Shown here one piece after another: positions 9,035 through 19,022 of a DNA stretch of 64,000 nucleotides. A program made the translations under genes and the position numbers. The stretch spans positions 45,522 to 109,521 of the forward strand of contig PAPN01000026.1 in assembly GCA_002708925.1 (NCBI GenBank), given 5' to 3'. Positions within the stretch are counted from its first letter, which is position 1, and every line of letters starts with the position of its first letter. The stretch is from Paracoccaceae bacterium. Lineage in GTDB: Bacteria; Pseudomonadota; Alphaproteobacteria; Rhodobacterales; Rhodobacteraceae. The notes beneath the pieces were generated by a model. The model did no database searches. It was not told where the DNA came from and worked only from the letters and a program-made list of their open reading frames with translations.

Positions 9035-9796
9035 ATGCAGCCTTTGGGACAATTGCGCCTTGGGGTGAACATTGATCACGTGGCCACGGTGCGGAACGCG
9101 CGCGGAGGGGCCTACCCCGATCCGCTGCGTGCGGCCAAGCTGGCGGAACAGGCCGGGGCCGACGGGATCACGGCACACCTGCGCGAGGACCGCCGGCATA
9201 TCTCGGATGCGGATATCGACGGGCTGATGGAGGTTCTTTCGGTGCCGCTGAACTTTGAAATGGCGGCGACGGACGAGATGCAGAAAATCGCGTTGCGGCA
9301 CAAACCGCACGCCGTCTGTGTGGTGCCCGAAAAACGCGAGGAACGCACCACCGAGGGCGGCTTGGAAGTCGCGCGCGAAGAAAACAGGCTGGCGCATTTC
9401 ATTGCCCCCCTGCGCGAGGCTGGCTGCCGCGTGTCGATCTTCATCGCCGCTGATCGCAAACAGATCGAGGCCGCAGCCCGCATCGGTGCTCAGGTGATCG
9501 AGCTGCATACGGGGGCGTATTGCGATGCCCATGCCGAGGGCCGCTTTGACGATCGCGATGCCGAGCTTGCGGCCCTGCGCGAGATGTCCGCCTATGCCCA
9601 TTCGCTGGGGCTGGAGGTGCACGCAGGCCACGGGCTGACCTATGATACCGTTGCCCCCATCGCGGCCTTCCCCGAGGTGATGGAGCTGAATATCGGCCAT
9701 TTCATCATCGGCGAGGCCATCTTCCGCGGGCTGACCCCGGCCATCCACGAAATGCGCCGCCTGATGGATCTGGCCCGCACCGGAGAAACAGCATGA
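9035..9796 (+). CDS. pdxJ: Pyridoxine 5'-phosphate synthase
   Basis: Condenses 1-deoxyxylulose 5-phosphate with 3-amino-2-oxopropyl phosphate to form pyridoxine 5'-phosphate in the DXP-dependent vitamin B6 pathway. The TIM-barrel landmarks are clear: [17 protein letters not shown] near the N-terminus, [14 protein letters not shown] (about residues 43-56), the [28 protein letters not shown] region, IELHTGAYC and [10 protein letters not shown] (about residues 195-204). Length 253 is normal. GAAGGAGAAGGCG precedes the ATG. Its last bases overlap the start of the next gene by 4. Confidence 0.97.
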   Translation: MQPLGQLRLGVNIDHVATVRNARGGAYPDPLRAAKLAEQAGADGITAHLREDRRHISDADIDGLMEVLSVPLNFEMAATDEMQKIALRHKPHAVCVVPEKREERTTEGGLEVAREENRLAHFIAPLREAGCRVSIFIAADRKQIEAAARIGAQVIELHTGAYCDAHAEGRFDDRDAELAALREMSAYAHSLGLEVHAGHGLTYDTVAPIAAFPEVMELNIGHFIIGEAIFRGLTPAIHEMRRLMDLARTGETA

Positions 9797-10209
9797 GCAT
9801 CCCCCGATATACCTTTGTCTTTCTGGGTGTCAGCGTTGGACTGTGGTTTCTGACATTGATGATCGGGCAGGTCTTTGACTTTGACATCTCGAACGGGGGG
9901 ATGGTGATCGTGCCGCCTCTGTTCGCTGCGATGATCGAGGGCAACAGATTCGCCCGCCGCACCAAACGCCTGCCAGAAAGCAGCGAAATGTGGAAATTCG
10001 CGCGGACGGCGGCGTTGGTCGTGCTGGCGATCACCATGGTGTTCAGCGTCGTGATGACCTTTGTCATTCCGCAACTGCGCGCGATGATGTCTCAGCCGAT
10101 GGGGGCGGGGCTGCTGCTGGGGGCTGTGGTGTTGCAGGCATTCCTGGCCTTTCTGGTGACCCGGTTCTTTCTGGGGTTGGGCGCCAAATCGGGCCTGAAC
10201 GGGCGTTGA
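9793..10209 (+). CDS. Four-helix membrane protein of unknown function between pdxJ and acpS
   Basis: 138 residues with about four hydrophobic helices (residues 7-26, 34-47, 68-92, 102-129) separated by a basic loop ([13 protein letters not shown], 49-61). Translation is probably coupled to pdxJ through an ATGA overlap. The size and topology fit the small ABZJ_00895-type membrane family as I remember it, but no motif proves this. Position inside a strongly conserved operon suggests the gene is real and expressed. No function is proposed. Confidence 0.7.
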   Translation: MSIPRYTFVFLGVSVGLWFLTLMIGQVFDFDISNGGMVIVPPLFAAMIEGNRFARRTKRLPESSEMWKFARTAALVVLAITMVFSVVMTFVIPQLRAMMSQPMGAGLLLGAVVLQAFLAFLVTRFFLGLGAKSGLNGR

Positions 10210-10212
10210 TCC

Positions 10213-10614
10213 ATGATCCTGGGTATCGGCACGGACCTGGCCAATATTGACCGTATCCAGGGCACGCTGGATCGGTTCGGCGACAGGTTTCGCAACCGCG
10301 TTTTCACCGAAACCGAACAGCGCAAGGCCGAGCGCCGCAAGGATGTGGCAGGCACCTATGCCAAGCGCTGGGCCGCGAAAGAGGCGTGCTCAAAGGCGCT
10401 GGGCACCGGCCTGCGCATGGGCATCAGCTGGAAGGACATGGCCGTCAGCAATCTGCGCAGCGGCCAGCCGGTGATGGAGGTCACAGGCTGGGCGCGCGAA
10501 CGGTTGCAGGACATGACGCCCGAAGGGCACGAGGCCATCATTCACGTAACCTTGACCGATGATCACCCCTGGGCGCAGGCCTTTGTCGTGATCGAGGCCC
10601 GTCCGCTGGGTTGA
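10213..10614 (+). CDS. acpS: Holo-[acyl-carrier-protein] synthase
   Basis: Transfers 4'-phosphopantetheine from CoA to the ACP serine, activating fatty acid synthesis. Signature motifs are intact: [15 protein letters not shown] with metal-binding Asp8, and [16 protein letters not shown] with Glu57, plus HVTLTDD near residue 112. The 133-residue length is normal. The ATG follows the stop of the membrane-protein gene after 3 bases, placing it in the pdxJ-acpS-lepB-rnc-era operon. Confidence 0.97.
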   Translation: MILGIGTDLANIDRIQGTLDRFGDRFRNRVFTETEQRKAERRKDVAGTYAKRWAAKEACSKALGTGLRMGISWKDMAVSNLRSGQPVMEVTGWARERLQDMTPEGHEAIIHVTLTDDHPWAQAFVVIEARPLG

Positions 10615-10669
10615 CACCTTGCATCCCACCCCGCATGTAGCCTGCATCAAAACTCAGGAGTCCTCAGGA

Positions 10670-11500
10670 ATGGCGAAGAAGGAAAAGAAAGACAGCGGCG
10701 TGATCGAGACGATCAAAACCGTCGTCTATGCGCTGTTGATCGCGGGTGTGTTCCGGACCCTGTTCTTTCAGCCCTTCTGGATTCCGTCGGGCTCGATGAA
10801 GGACACGCTGCTGATCGGGGACTTCCTGTTCGTGAACAAGATGGTCTACGGCTATTCCTATGCCTCGTGTCCCAGCATCCGCGCTTTTGGTCTGAACATC
10901 GACGCCAAGGACATCTGCGGCTTTATCGACGGCGAGAACACCCGCATCATGGGCAGCCAGCCCGAGCGCGGCGATGTCATCGTGTTTCGCCACCCCGTGA
11001 CCGGATCCGATTATGTCAAACGTCTGATCGGCCTGCCCGGCGATACCGTGCAAATGAAGGATGGCGTGGTGTTCCTGAACGGGCGCGAGGTGCCGCAGAC
11101 CCCCGATGGTGTGTTCGAGGAAACGAGCGAGGCCCAGGGCCCGCAGCGTCTGCGCCCGCGTTGTGAAAACGGCCCGGTTGGCACTGGCGGTGTCTGTCAG
11201 AAAACCCGCGCCATCGAAACGCTGCCCAATGGCGTGCAGCACACGGTGCTGAACATCGGCAATCAGCGCTCGGATCACACGGGGGTCTTTACCGTCCCCG
11301 AGGGCCACTACTTCTTTATGGGCGATAACCGCGATAATTCCACTGATAGCCGCGTGCCGAAAACCGCGGGCGGCGTGGGCTTTGTGCCGTTCGAAAACCT
11401 GATTGGCCGCGCCGATCGCATCATGTTCTCGTCTGCGGGGCGGTCGCTGTTCTCGGTCTGGGCCTGGCGGGGTGATCGCTTCTTTAAGGGGATCGAGTGA
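10670..11500 (+). CDS. lepB: Signal peptidase I
   Basis: Membrane protease that removes signal peptides from exported proteins. A single N-terminal membrane helix (about residues 14-32) is followed by box B with the nucleophile Ser42 ([12 protein letters not shown]) and the general base Lys117 ([11 protein letters not shown]); the [12 protein letters not shown] box is near residue 220. Length is 276 residues. The ATG at 10670 was chosen over one 51 bases upstream because CAGGAGTCCTCAGG precedes it and the protein then begins with a short basic leader. The stop overlaps the GTG start of rnc. Confidence 0.96.
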   Translation: MAKKEKKDSGVIETIKTVVYALLIAGVFRTLFFQPFWIPSGSMKDTLLIGDFLFVNKMVYGYSYASCPSIRAFGLNIDAKDICGFIDGENTRIMGSQPERGDVIVFRHPVTGSDYVKRLIGLPGDTVQMKDGVVFLNGREVPQTPDGVFEETSEAQGPQRLRPRCENGPVGTGGVCQKTRAIETLPNGVQHTVLNIGNQRSDHTGVFTVPEGHYFFMGDNRDNSTDSRVPKTAGGVGFVPFENLIGRADRIMFSSAGRSLFSVWAWRGDRFFKGIE

Positions 11501-12180
11501 AGCTGTCAGCGGAATTGAAGGCCTTTGAGGGCCGGATCGGGCACAGGTTTTCCCAGCCCGAACTGCTGCTGCGCGCGGTGACGCATTCTTCGGTGTCCTC
11601 GCCTTCGCGGCAGGATAATCAGCGGCTGGAATTTCTGGGCGACCGGGTGTTGGGGCTGGTGATGGCTCAGGCGCTGCTGTCCCAGGATCAGGCCGCCTCG
11701 GAGGGGCAGCTGGCCCCCCGTTTCAATGCCCTGGTTCGCAAGGAAACCTGCGCCGATGTTGCGCGCGACATCGGCCTGGGCGATGTGCTGAAGCTGGGGC
11801 GCTCGGAAATGATGTCCGGCGGGCGGCGCAAACAGGCGCTGCTGGGCGACGCAATGGAGGCCGTGATCGCCGCCGTCTATCTGGATGCGGGGCTTGAGGC
11901 CGCGCAGACGCTGATCCTGCGGCACTGGGGTAAACGGGTGGACACGGTCAAGGCCGACGCGCGCGATGCCAAAACCGCGTTGCAGGAATGGGCGCAGGCG
12001 CGGGGGCAGCAGCCTCCGAAATATGCCGAACTGAAGCGCGCGGGCCCTGATCATGCGCCGGTTTTCACCATCGGTGTGACGCTGGCCTCGGGGGAGACGG
12101 CGCAGGCGACGGCAGGGTCCAAACGTCAGGCCGAACAAGCCGCCGCCAAGGCGCTGCTGGCGCAGGTGCAGGCAGGCTAA
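11497..12180 (+). CDS. rnc: Ribonuclease III
   Basis: Double-strand RNA endonuclease that processes rRNA precursors and regulatory RNAs. The signature [12 protein letters not shown] (residues 41-52) holds Glu45 and Asp49; [16 protein letters not shown] holds the second acidic pair (around residues 117-120). A dsRNA-binding domain with [17 protein letters not shown] closes the protein. It is 227 residues long, starts at GTG 11497 and overlaps lepB by 4 bases. The lepB-rnc-era order is classical in proteobacteria. Confidence 0.97.
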   Translation: MKLSAELKAFEGRIGHRFSQPELLLRAVTHSSVSSPSRQDNQRLEFLGDRVLGLVMAQALLSQDQAASEGQLAPRFNALVRKETCADVARDIGLGDVLKLGRSEMMSGGRRKQALLGDAMEAVIAAVYLDAGLEAAQTLILRHWGKRVDTVKADARDAKTALQEWAQARGQQPPKYAELKRAGPDHAPVFTIGVTLASGETAQATAGSKRQAEQAAAKALLAQVQAG

Positions 12181-12269
12181 CCCTTATTTGGCGGTGTGGA
12201 AACGGATGCGGGCTGGTGAAACCCGCAATTTCCGGCTATGTCCATGGCCTGACCAAAGGAGACACCCAG

Positions 12270-13178
12270 ATGACCACCCGCGCGGGTTTCGTTGCCCTGA
12301 TCGGAGAGCCGAACGCCGGCAAATCCACGCTGACCAACCGCATGGTCGGCGCCAAAGTGTCGATCGTGACGCATAAGGTGCAGACGACGCGCGCGCGCAT
12401 TCGGGGCGTGGCGCTGGAAGGTGACAGCCAGATCGTATTCGTTGACACGCCGGGCCTGTTTCAGCCGCGTCGCCGTCTGGATCGCGCGATGGTGGCGGCG
12501 GCCTGGGGCGGGGCTGCGGATGCGGATGTGATCGTGCTGCTGATCGAGGCGCATCGCGGGATCACGCCGGGTGTAGAGCGCATTCTGGAAGGTCTGGCCG
12601 ATCTGGGCGAACACCGCCGGATCGCCCTGGCCATCAACAAAATCGACCGGGTGAAGGCTGAAAAACTGCTGGCGCTGTCCGAGGATCTGAACGCGCGGTT
12701 CGATTTCGCGCAGACGTTCATGATCTCGGCTGAAAAGGGCCACGGCGTGGACGATCTGCGCAAATGGCTGGCCGCCGAACTGCCCGAAGGCCCGTGGCTG
12801 TATCCTGAGGATCAGATCGCCGATCTGCCCATGCGGATGATCGCAGCGGAAATGACCCGCGAAAAGCTGACCCTGCGCCTGCATCAGGAACTGCCCTATC
12901 AGATGACGGTCGAGACCGAAAAATGGGACGAGCGCAAAGACGGCTCGGCCCGGATAGATCAGATCATCTATGTCGCGCGGGACGGGCACAAAGGCATCGT
13001 TCTGGGCAAACGCGGCGAGACGATCAAGGCCGTCAGCCAGGCCGCCCGCGCCGATCTGGAGGAATTCCTGGGCCGCAAGGTCCATCTGTTCTTGCAGGTC
13101 AAAGTGCGTGAAAACTGGCAGGAAGAGGCCGCGCGCTATTCCGAAATGGGGCTGGATTTCCGCGACGGGAACGCCTGA
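12270..13178 (+). CDS. era: GTPase Era, 16S rRNA assembly factor
   Basis: GTP-binding protein that binds the 3' end of 16S rRNA during 30S maturation. GTPase motifs are visible: G1 GEPNAGKST (about residues 10-18), G3 DTPG (57-60), G4 NKID and the SAEKG G5 region. The C-terminal KH domain includes IVLGKRGETIKAVS near residues 248-261. It is 302 residues long. The ATG at 12270 is chosen over one at 12216 because AAAGGAGA lies 9 bases upstream and the protein then starts at the usual MTTRAGFVAL. It ends 9 bases before the convergent hemN. Confidence 0.97.
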   Translation: MTTRAGFVALIGEPNAGKSTLTNRMVGAKVSIVTHKVQTTRARIRGVALEGDSQIVFVDTPGLFQPRRRLDRAMVAAAWGGAADADVIVLLIEAHRGITPGVERILEGLADLGEHRRIALAINKIDRVKAEKLLALSEDLNARFDFAQTFMISAEKGHGVDDLRKWLAAELPEGPWLYPEDQIADLPMRMIAAEMTREKLTLRLHQELPYQMTVETEKWDERKDGSARIDQIIYVARDGHKGIVLGKRGETIKAVSQAARADLEEFLGRKVHLFLQVKVRENWQEEAARYSEMGLDFRDGNA

Positions 13179-13187
13179 GCCCGCCGC

Positions 13188-14543
13188 TCAGATCGCCGAG
13201 GAATGCCCCGCTTTTGACAGATCGTAGGCGTCAAAGGCGCGGGCGATCATCCGGGTCAGCGGGCGCGATTCCGGGGGTATGAACAGTCCTCCGCCCGAAT
13301 GGTCCAGGTGTCCTTTGAAGTCGGATTTGGCCCCGGCATAGAGCTGATCCAGATTGGCCTGAGACATCTGGAACGTGTCGCGCAGCTCGGCGTCGTTGGT
13401 GCGGAAATCGCACATCAGCATCTCGATCACGCGTGAACGCAGCTTATCCTCGGGGGTGAACATATGCCCGCGGGCGGTGGCGAAACCTCCGTCCCGAATG
13501 GCGCCGGTATAGGCCCCGGTGCTGGCGTTATTCTGCGCATAGCCCTGCGGAAAACGCGAGATGGAAGAGGCGCCAACCCCCACCAGCACATCCGAGGTAT
13601 CATCGGTGTAGCCCTGGAAATTCCGGCGCAGCTTGCCGGTTTTCTGCGCGATGGTCAGCCCGTCCGACTGGGTGGCGAAATGGTCGATCCCGATTTCGGC
13701 GTAATTGTCCCATACGAACAGGCGGCGGGCGGTTTCGAACAGGTCCAGCCGTTCCTGCGGGGTGGGCAGCGCATCCGAGGGGATCATCTGCTGGCGTTTC
13801 GCCATCCAGGGCACATGGGCATAACCATAGAGCGCCACGCGGTCGGGATTGAGCGACAGCAGTTTCTGGACGCTTTCGGTGATCCGCTCTTTGGATTGGT
13901 GCGGCAGGCCATACAGAATATCCGCGTTCAGACTGTATACACCATGGGCGCGGATCGCCTCGATTGCGTCACGGGTCACGTTATAGCTTTGCAGGCGACC
14001 GATGGTTTTCTGGATGCCCTCGTCAAAATCCTGCACCCCGATCGAGGCCCGGTTCATCCCCGCTGCGGCCAGGGCGGACAGGCGGGAATCGTCGATCTCG
14101 TTCGGGTCGATTTCAACCGAGAATTCATAGTCCGGGGCAAAGGGGGCCACGTTCAGAATGGCCTCGGCCAGATCGGTCATCATCGCGGCAGACAGCAAGG
14201 TTGGCGTCCCGCCGCCCCAATGCAGCCGGTTCAGTGACACGTTTTCCGGCAGATTCTGCCGTAGCAGCTGCAATTCGGCCTTCAGCGTTTCCAGATATGC
14301 ACGCACGGGAGATTCGCTTTGTGTGCCCTGGGTCCGACAGGCGCAGAACCAGCACAGACGGCGACAAAACGGCACATGCAGATACAGGGATATTTCGGAT
14401 CCGGGGACTATACCCTTGATCCAATTGGTGAAATCCCCGCTGGTGACGTTGTTTGAGAAGTGCGGCGCCGTCGGGTAGCTCGTGTAACGAGGTACCTTCG
14501 CGTCAAACAGCCCCAGTTTTGCAAGTTGCGTTTTCGTTTCCAT
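13188..14543 (-). CDS. hemN: Oxygen-independent coproporphyrinogen III dehydrogenase
   Basis: Radical-SAM enzyme that decarboxylates coproporphyrinogen III to protoporphyrinogen IX without oxygen. The cluster motif Cys60-x3-Cys64-x2-Cys67 plus Cys69 (HVPFCRRLCWFCAC) matches true HemN rather than HemW-type proteins, and SxYxPAPH-like SYPTAPHF lies at 22-29. Length 451 is standard. An FNR-type box lies 36 bases upstream of the start in the intergenic region shared with fnrL. An aerobic counterpart, hemF, is at 32.3 kb, so the cell can make haem with or without oxygen. Confidence 0.96.
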   Translation of the reverse strand: METKTQLAKLGLFDAKVPRYTSYPTAPHFSNNVTSGDFTNWIKGIVPGSEISLYLHVPFCRRLCWFCACRTQGTQSESPVRAYLETLKAELQLLRQNLPENVSLNRLHWGGGTPTLLSAAMMTDLAEAILNVAPFAPDYEFSVEIDPNEIDDSRLSALAAAGMNRASIGVQDFDEGIQKTIGRLQSYNVTRDAIEAIRAHGVYSLNADILYGLPHQSKERITESVQKLLSLNPDRVALYGYAHVPWMAKRQQMIPSDALPTPQERLDLFETARRLFVWDNYAEIGIDHFATQSDGLTIAQKTGKLRRNFQGYTDDTSDVLVGVGASSISRFPQGYAQNNASTGAYTGAIRDGGFATARGHMFTPEDKLRSRVIEMLMCDFRTNDAELRDTFQMSQANLDQLYAGAKSDFKGHLDHSGGGLFIPPESRPLTRMIARAFDAYDLSKAGHSSAI

Positions 14544-14579
14544 AGGCCTAGCCTTTAGGTGAAACAGGACGGGTCAACT

Positions 14580-14593
14580 TTGACCCAGATCAA
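14580..14593. promoter_or_regulatory. FNR/FnrL box between hemN and fnrL
   Basis: TTGAC-CCAG-ATCAA, one mismatch from the FNR consensus TTGAT-N4-ATCAA. The centre is 43.5 bases from the hemN start codon and 24.5 from the fnrL start codon. That suggests activation of hemN with a very short leader, or repression of fnrL itself, or both. Confidence 0.85.
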
Positions 14594-14610
14594 GCGCGCG
14601 ACGGACAAAA

Positions 14611-15357
14611 ATGCTTCAGGATGAAACTCTGACTCACAATCACCATTGTGGAGAATGCCCCATTCGCCACAAGGCTGTGTGCGCCCGGTGCGATACCGAC
14701 GAGTTGGTTCAGCTCGAAGAAATCAAATATTACCGGACCTTCGAGGCCGGTCAGACGGTGATCTGGTCGGGCGATAAGATGGATTTCGTCGGCTCGGTCG
14801 TGTCGGGAATCGCGACGCTGACCCAAACGATGGAGGACGGCCGCACCCAGATGGTGGGCCTGCTGCTGCCCAGCGATTTTGTCGGGCGTCCGGGGCGCGA
14901 GGGGTCGGCCTATGATGTGGTGGCGACCACCGATCTGGTGATGTGCTGCTTCCGCAAGAAACCGTTCGAGCAGATGATGGAAGGCACGCCCCACGTGGCG
15001 CAGCGCCTGCTGGAGATGACGCTGGACGAACTGGACGCCGCCCGTGAATGGATGCTGGTGCTGGGCCGAAAAACCGCGCGCGAGAAGATCGCCTCGCTTT
15101 TGTCGATCATCGCGCGGCGCGATGCCTCGTTGAACCTGCGGCCGGCGAATGGGGAGCTGGTGTTCGACCTGCCCCTGACACGCGAGGCCATGGCCGATTA
15201 CCTGGGGCTGACTCTGGAAACGGTCAGCCGCCAGATTTCCGCGCTGAAACGCGACGGGGTGATCCATCTTGAGGGGAAGCGCCACGTGACTGTCCCCGAT
15301 TACAACCGCCTGATGGAAGAGGCCGGGGATGACGCGGATGGCGGTATTTTCGCCTGA
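14611..15357 (+). CDS. fnrL: FnrL, oxygen-sensing Crp/Fnr transcription regulator
   Basis: Global anaerobic regulator with an oxygen-labile [4Fe-4S] cluster. N-terminal cysteines at 13, 16, 24 and 27 (HHCGECPIRHKAVCARC) and Cys112/113 (VMCCFRK) supply the cluster ligands. The cyclic-nucleotide-like domain is followed by a dimer helix and a HTH with LGLTLETVSRQ, whose E-xx-SR recognition pattern predicts binding to TTGAT-N4-ATCAA. The 248-residue protein sits between hemN and uspA, as in Rhodobacter. FNR-type boxes at hemN/fnrL, uspA/ccoN, ccoG and atpH in this window are its likely targets. Confidence 0.96.
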   Translation: MLQDETLTHNHHCGECPIRHKAVCARCDTDELVQLEEIKYYRTFEAGQTVIWSGDKMDFVGSVVSGIATLTQTMEDGRTQMVGLLLPSDFVGRPGREGSAYDVVATTDLVMCCFRKKPFEQMMEGTPHVAQRLLEMTLDELDAAREWMLVLGRKTAREKIASLLSIIARRDASLNLRPANGELVFDLPLTREAMADYLGLTLETVSRQISALKRDGVIHLEGKRHVTVPDYNRLMEEAGDDADGGIFA

Positions 15358-15383
15358 TCCCGTTGCTGGATGCAGACAAAGGC

Positions 15384-15407
15384 CGGGGCCCGCTGGGGCC
15401 CCGTTTT
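15384..15407 (+). terminator. Rho-independent terminator after fnrL
   Basis: CGGGGCCC (15384-15391) pairs with GGGCCCCG (15396-15403) across a 4-base loop, followed by TTTTGTTT. It lies 26 bases after the fnrL stop and 13 before the stop of the convergent uspA gene. Confidence 0.85.
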
Positions 15408-15420
15408 GTTTGTGCAGTTG

Positions 15421-16260
15421 TCAGTGGGCCATCAGAACCGGAATTTCGGCCTGCTCCAGCATATAGCGGGTGGCCCCGCCCAGGATCGCCTCGCGGAAAC
15501 GCGAATGCCCGTAGGCACCCATGACGATCAGGTCGGCCTCGGTGTCTTTGGCGTGGCGCAGCAGCACGTCCGATACGCGCGGCAGGGTTTTTGACAGCAC
15601 GTCAATCTCGGCACGGACACCCTGACGGGCCAGGTATTGCGACAGCAGACCGCCGGGATCCGAGCGATTCGGCCCATGCGTCGGAGGATCAATCACCACA
15701 ACCCGCACGGTATCGGCCTGCTGCAAAAAGGGGATGGCGGCGCGCACGGCGGTCAGGGCCTCGTTGCTTTCGTTCCAGGCGACGGTGATGTTCCGAGGCG
15801 TGTCGGCCATGTCCACCCCGTCGGGCAGAATCACCGCAGGCACCTTGCCTTCGAACAGGGCGGCCTCCATCACGGGCTCCATTTCGGCCCCGTGATCCTT
15901 GCCATAGGGCTGCGGCAAAATCACCAGATCCGAGAACCGCGCATGGGCCGAGATATGGCGCCCGATGTCCGCCAGCTGGGCCACGCCGGTATCCGTTCCC
16001 CAGCGGATGTCGGATTTCGACAGGCGGGTCTGGACTTTCTCTTCGATTTCCTGGGCTTCTTCCTGGGCGCGGGTCAGGGATTCTTGCAGGACCATCGCGT
16101 TGGCCCCCGCATAGTAATACCCCGTTTGCGTCCGATCGACGCCCATGCACAGCACATCCAGATGCGCGTCGTTCGCCCGCGCCAGAGCGATCCCGCGCTC
16201 AAGCACCGGGCCGATGAACTTGGTGTCCGTCAGTACCGAAAATAAACTTTTGTAGGCCAT
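15421..16260 (-). CDS. uspA: Universal stress protein with two UspA domains
   Basis: 279 residues made of two UspA units (about 1-140 and 150-279). The second carries the nucleotide-binding pattern MGAYGHSRFREAILGGATRY near the C-terminus; the first is more degenerate. Such proteins act in stress survival, often under low oxygen. The gene is divergent from ccoN and shares with it an intergenic region holding two FNR-type boxes, so FnrL control in both directions is likely. The same uspA/ccoN arrangement is known in Rhodobacter. Confidence 0.9.
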   Translation of the reverse strand: MAYKSLFSVLTDTKFIGPVLERGIALARANDAHLDVLCMGVDRTQTGYYYAGANAMVLQESLTRAQEEAQEIEEKVQTRLSKSDIRWGTDTGVAQLADIGRHISAHARFSDLVILPQPYGKDHGAEMEPVMEAALFEGKVPAVILPDGVDMADTPRNITVAWNESNEALTAVRAAIPFLQQADTVRVVVIDPPTHGPNRSDPGGLLSQYLARQGVRAEIDVLSKTLPRVSDVLLRHAKDTEADLIVMGAYGHSRFREAILGGATRYMLEQAEIPVLMAH

Positions 16261-16324
16261 GGTTTTCTCCCATCCGCATGTGACCGCTACAGGCTTAGAT
16301 TAGACGCCCCCGGACCGAGGCACA

Positions 16325-16338
16325 TTGACCCGTGTCAA
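16325..16338. promoter_or_regulatory. FNR/FnrL box, uspA-proximal
   Basis: TTGAC-CCGT-GTCAA, a perfect inverted repeat at the half-site level. It lies in the uspA/ccoN intergenic region, 64 bases from the uspA start and 125 from the ccoN start. Its centre is 32 bp (about three helical turns) from the next box. Confidence 0.8.
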
Positions 16339-16356
16339 AAAATGCAGATGGGGGTT

Positions 16357-16370
16357 TTGACACAGATCAA
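16357..16370. promoter_or_regulatory. FNR/FnrL box, ccoN-proximal
   Basis: TTGAC-ACAG-ATCAA. If FnrL activates from the usual -41.5 position, transcription would start near 16405, and CATTAA at 16393-16398 sits at the matching -10 position. This would give ccoN a leader of about 59 bases. Confidence 0.87.
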
Positions 16371-16463
16371 GGCAGCCGGACGCAGCCAATCGCATTAAAC
16401 GGCCAGTCTAGAACCGCCCGCGCGGGTTACGAATCGTGCGGGTACAAGACGAAGGGACGCAAA

Positions 16464-18065
16464 ATGGTAAATTACATCAAGCTGATCGCGCTTGGTCTGG
16501 TCACGCTTCTGGCGATGATCGCGGCCAATTACGGGCGTGACCTGGCTTATCAGGTGAACGCGATTACCGTGGCTCTGGCCGCGGCTGTCGCGTTCCTGTT
16601 CGTGCTGCGGGGCACTGGCGAGGACGCCAAGCCCGCGCCTCAAAATGAATATCTCGACGGTGTTGTGCGCGCCGGCGTGATCGCAACCGCGCTGTGGGGG
16701 GTCGTTGGCTTCCTTGCGGGGACGTTTATTGCATTTCAGCTGGCTTTTCCGCAGCTGAACTTTGACTGGGCCATGGGCTATGCCAACTTTGGTAAGCTGC
16801 GCCCTCTGCACACCTCGGCTGTGATTTTCGCATTCGGCGGCAACGCTCTCATCGCGACGTCGTTCTATGTGGTGCAGCGGACCTCGGCTGCGCGCCTTTG
16901 GGGCGGGAACCTGGCCTGGTTTGTGTTCTGGGGTTACAACCTGTTCATCGTTCTGGCGGCAACCGGCTATATCCTGGGAGCAACCCAGTCCAAAGAATAC
17001 GCCGAGCCCGAATGGTACGTTGACTGGTGGCTGACTGTCGTCTGGGTGGCCTATCTGGCGGTTTTCGTCGGCACCATCGTGAAACGCAAAGAGCCGCATA
17101 TCTATGTGGCGAACTGGTTCTTCCTGTCGTTCATCCTGACTGTTGCGATGCTGCATATCGTCAACAACCTGTCGATCCCGGTTTCGTTCTTCGGCTCTAA
17201 ATCGGTTCAGGTCTTTGCCGGTGTGCAGGACGCCATGACCCAGTGGTGGTACGGCCACAACGCTGTGGGCTTCTTCCTGACGGCGGGTTTCCTGGGCATG
17301 ATGTATTACTTTGTGCCCAAACAGGCCGAACGTCCGGTCTATTCCTACAAGCTGTCGATCATCCACTTCTGGGCGCTGATCTTCATCTATATCTGGGCCG
17401 GCCCGCACCACCTGCACTATACCGCGCTGCCTGACTGGGCCTCGACGCTGGGCATGGTGTTCTCGGTTGTGCTGTGGATGCCGTCCTGGGGTGGTATGAT
17501 CAACGGTCTGATGACCCTGTCGGGCGCCTGGGACAAGCTGCGCACCGATCCGATCATCCGTATGATGGTCATTTCGGTCGGTTTCTACGGCATGTCCACG
17601 TTTGAAGGCCCGATGATGTCGATCCGCGCTGTGAACTCGTTGTCGCACTATACTGACTGGACCATCGGTCACGTGCACTCGGGGGCTCTGGGCTGGAACG
17701 GGATGATCACCTTTGGTGCGCTGTACTTCCTGGTGCCCAAGCTGTGGAACAAGGAACGCCTGTACAGTCTGAGCCTGGTGTCCTGGCACTTCTGGCTGGC
17801 GACGATCGGGATCATTCTGTACGCCGCATCCATGTGGGTGACCGGCATCATGGAAGGCCTGATGTGGCGCGAAGTGGACGCGAACGGGTTCCTGGTGAAC
17901 ACCTTTGCTGACACCGTGGCTGCGAAACTGCCGATGTACGTTGTGCGCGGCACGGGCGGAATCCTGTTCCTGCTGGGCGCTGTCATCATGTGCTACAACC
18001 TGTTCATGACCGTGAAGAAGTCGCCAGCCGTGGAAGCCAAGAACCACCTGGTTCCGGCCGAGTAA
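16464..18065 (+). CDS. ccoN: cbb3-type cytochrome c oxidase subunit I
   Basis: Catalytic haem-copper subunit of the high-affinity terminal oxidase used at low oxygen; it sits in the inner membrane and pumps protons. The 533-residue protein has about twelve membrane helices with the conserved histidines: RPLHTS (haem b), [10 protein letters not shown] (CuB), and [13 protein letters not shown] (CuB pair). The ATG at 16464 was chosen because AAGGGACG precedes it; an in-frame ATG at 16332 would place the FNR boxes inside the gene. First gene of ccoNOQP. Confidence 0.97.
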   Translation: MVNYIKLIALGLVTLLAMIAANYGRDLAYQVNAITVALAAAVAFLFVLRGTGEDAKPAPQNEYLDGVVRAGVIATALWGVVGFLAGTFIAFQLAFPQLNFDWAMGYANFGKLRPLHTSAVIFAFGGNALIATSFYVVQRTSAARLWGGNLAWFVFWGYNLFIVLAATGYILGATQSKEYAEPEWYVDWWLTVVWVAYLAVFVGTIVKRKEPHIYVANWFFLSFILTVAMLHIVNNLSIPVSFFGSKSVQVFAGVQDAMTQWWYGHNAVGFFLTAGFLGMMYYFVPKQAERPVYSYKLSIIHFWALIFIYIWAGPHHLHYTALPDWASTLGMVFSVVLWMPSWGGMINGLMTLSGAWDKLRTDPIIRMMVISVGFYGMSTFEGPMMSIRAVNSLSHYTDWTIGHVHSGALGWNGMITFGALYFLVPKLWNKERLYSLSLVSWHFWLATIGIILYAASMWVTGIMEGLMWREVDANGFLVNTFADTVAAKLPMYVVRGTGGILFLLGAVIMCYNLFMTVKKSPAVEAKNHLVPAE

Positions 18066-18080
18066 GAGGAGATCGGAACA

Positions 18081-18809
18081 ATGGCAATTCTTGATAAACA
18101 CGCGATTCTTGAGAAGAACGTAACTCTGTTGACGATCTTCGCCTTCCTGGTCGTGACCATCGGCGGCATTGTGCAGATTGCGCCTCTGTTCTGGCTGGAA
18201 AACACCATCGAGGACGTAGAGGGCATGCGCCCCTACACCCCGCTGGAGCTGGCCGGGCGTGACGTGTACATCCGCGAAGGCTGCTATGTCTGTCACAGCC
18301 AGATGATCCGTCCGATGCGCGACGAGGTCGAGCGTTATGGCCACTACTCGCTGGCGGCGGAATCGCAGTATGACCACCCGTTCCAGTGGGGCTCGAAGCG
18401 GACCGGACCTGATCTGGCGCGTGTGGGTGGCCGTTACTCGGACGAGTGGCACATTGACCACCTGCGCGATCCGCAGTCGGTGGTGCCGGAATCGGTCATG
18501 CCTAAATACGGGCATCTGGAAAACAAGCTGATCGACGGGAAATACATTGCCGATAACATGGCAACCCATCGCCTGGTTGGTGTTCCCTACTCGGAGGAGA
18601 TGATCGAAAACGCCAAAGCGGACTTTGCCGCCCAGGCCGATCCGGACAGCGACTATGACGGTCTGCTGGAACGCTACGGCGAGGCTGTGCAGGTGCGCAA
18701 CTTCGACGGTCAGCCCGGTGTTACCGAAGCTGACGCTCTGGTCGCTTATTTGCAGATGCTGGGAACGCTGGTTGATTTCTCGACCTTCACCCCGGACGCG
18801 AGCCGGTAA
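18081..18809 (+). CDS. ccoO: cbb3-type cytochrome c oxidase subunit II (monohaem)
   Basis: 242-residue membrane-anchored cytochrome c subunit that passes electrons to CcoN. One N-terminal membrane helix (about residues 13-37) and one haem c site, Cys68-x2-Cys71-His72 (GCYVCHSQM), are visible, with a probable axial Met in VMPKYGHL. It starts 15 bases after ccoN behind AAGAGGAGA. Length and motifs are standard for the family. Confidence 0.97.
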   Translation: MAILDKHAILEKNVTLLTIFAFLVVTIGGIVQIAPLFWLENTIEDVEGMRPYTPLELAGRDVYIREGCYVCHSQMIRPMRDEVERYGHYSLAAESQYDHPFQWGSKRTGPDLARVGGRYSDEWHIDHLRDPQSVVPESVMPKYGHLENKLIDGKYIADNMATHRLVGVPYSEEMIENAKADFAAQADPDSDYDGLLERYGEAVQVRNFDGQPGVTEADALVAYLQMLGTLVDFSTFTPDASR

Positions 18810-18824
18810 GGGGAGGGGACCATC

Positions 18825-19019
18825 ATGGAAACCTACTCGATCCTACGAGAGTTCGCGGATAGCTGGATGCTGATTGCGTTGTTTGCCTTCTTTATCGGGG
18901 TGGTGGTCTTTGCCTTCCGTCCCGGTTCCTCGAAGGTCTACGACGACGTGGCTGACATCCCCTTCCGGCACGAAGACAAACCCGCCGCCCCGCGCGGTGG
19001 TGACGCCAAGGAGGCGTGA
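18825..19019 (+). CDS. ccoQ: cbb3-type oxidase accessory subunit CcoQ
   Basis: 64-residue protein with a single membrane helix (about residues 13-31, SWMLIALFAFFIGVVVFAF) and a polar C-terminal tail. In Rhodobacter the CcoQ protein protects the core complex under oxygen and influences signalling to photosynthesis genes. Position between ccoO and ccoP and the FRPGS motif after the helix support the call. It begins 15 bases after ccoO. Confidence 0.9.
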   Translation: METYSILREFADSWMLIALFAFFIGVVVFAFRPGSSKVYDDVADIPFRHEDKPAAPRGGDAKEA

Positions 19020-19022
19020 GAA

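Noticed and set aside
16332..16463. Upstream extension of ccoN starting at 16332
   Set aside because: The extension would contain the FNR boxes and promoter, has no hydrophobic or family-like sequence, and lacks a ribosome binding site. The ATG at 16464 has AAGGGA upstream.
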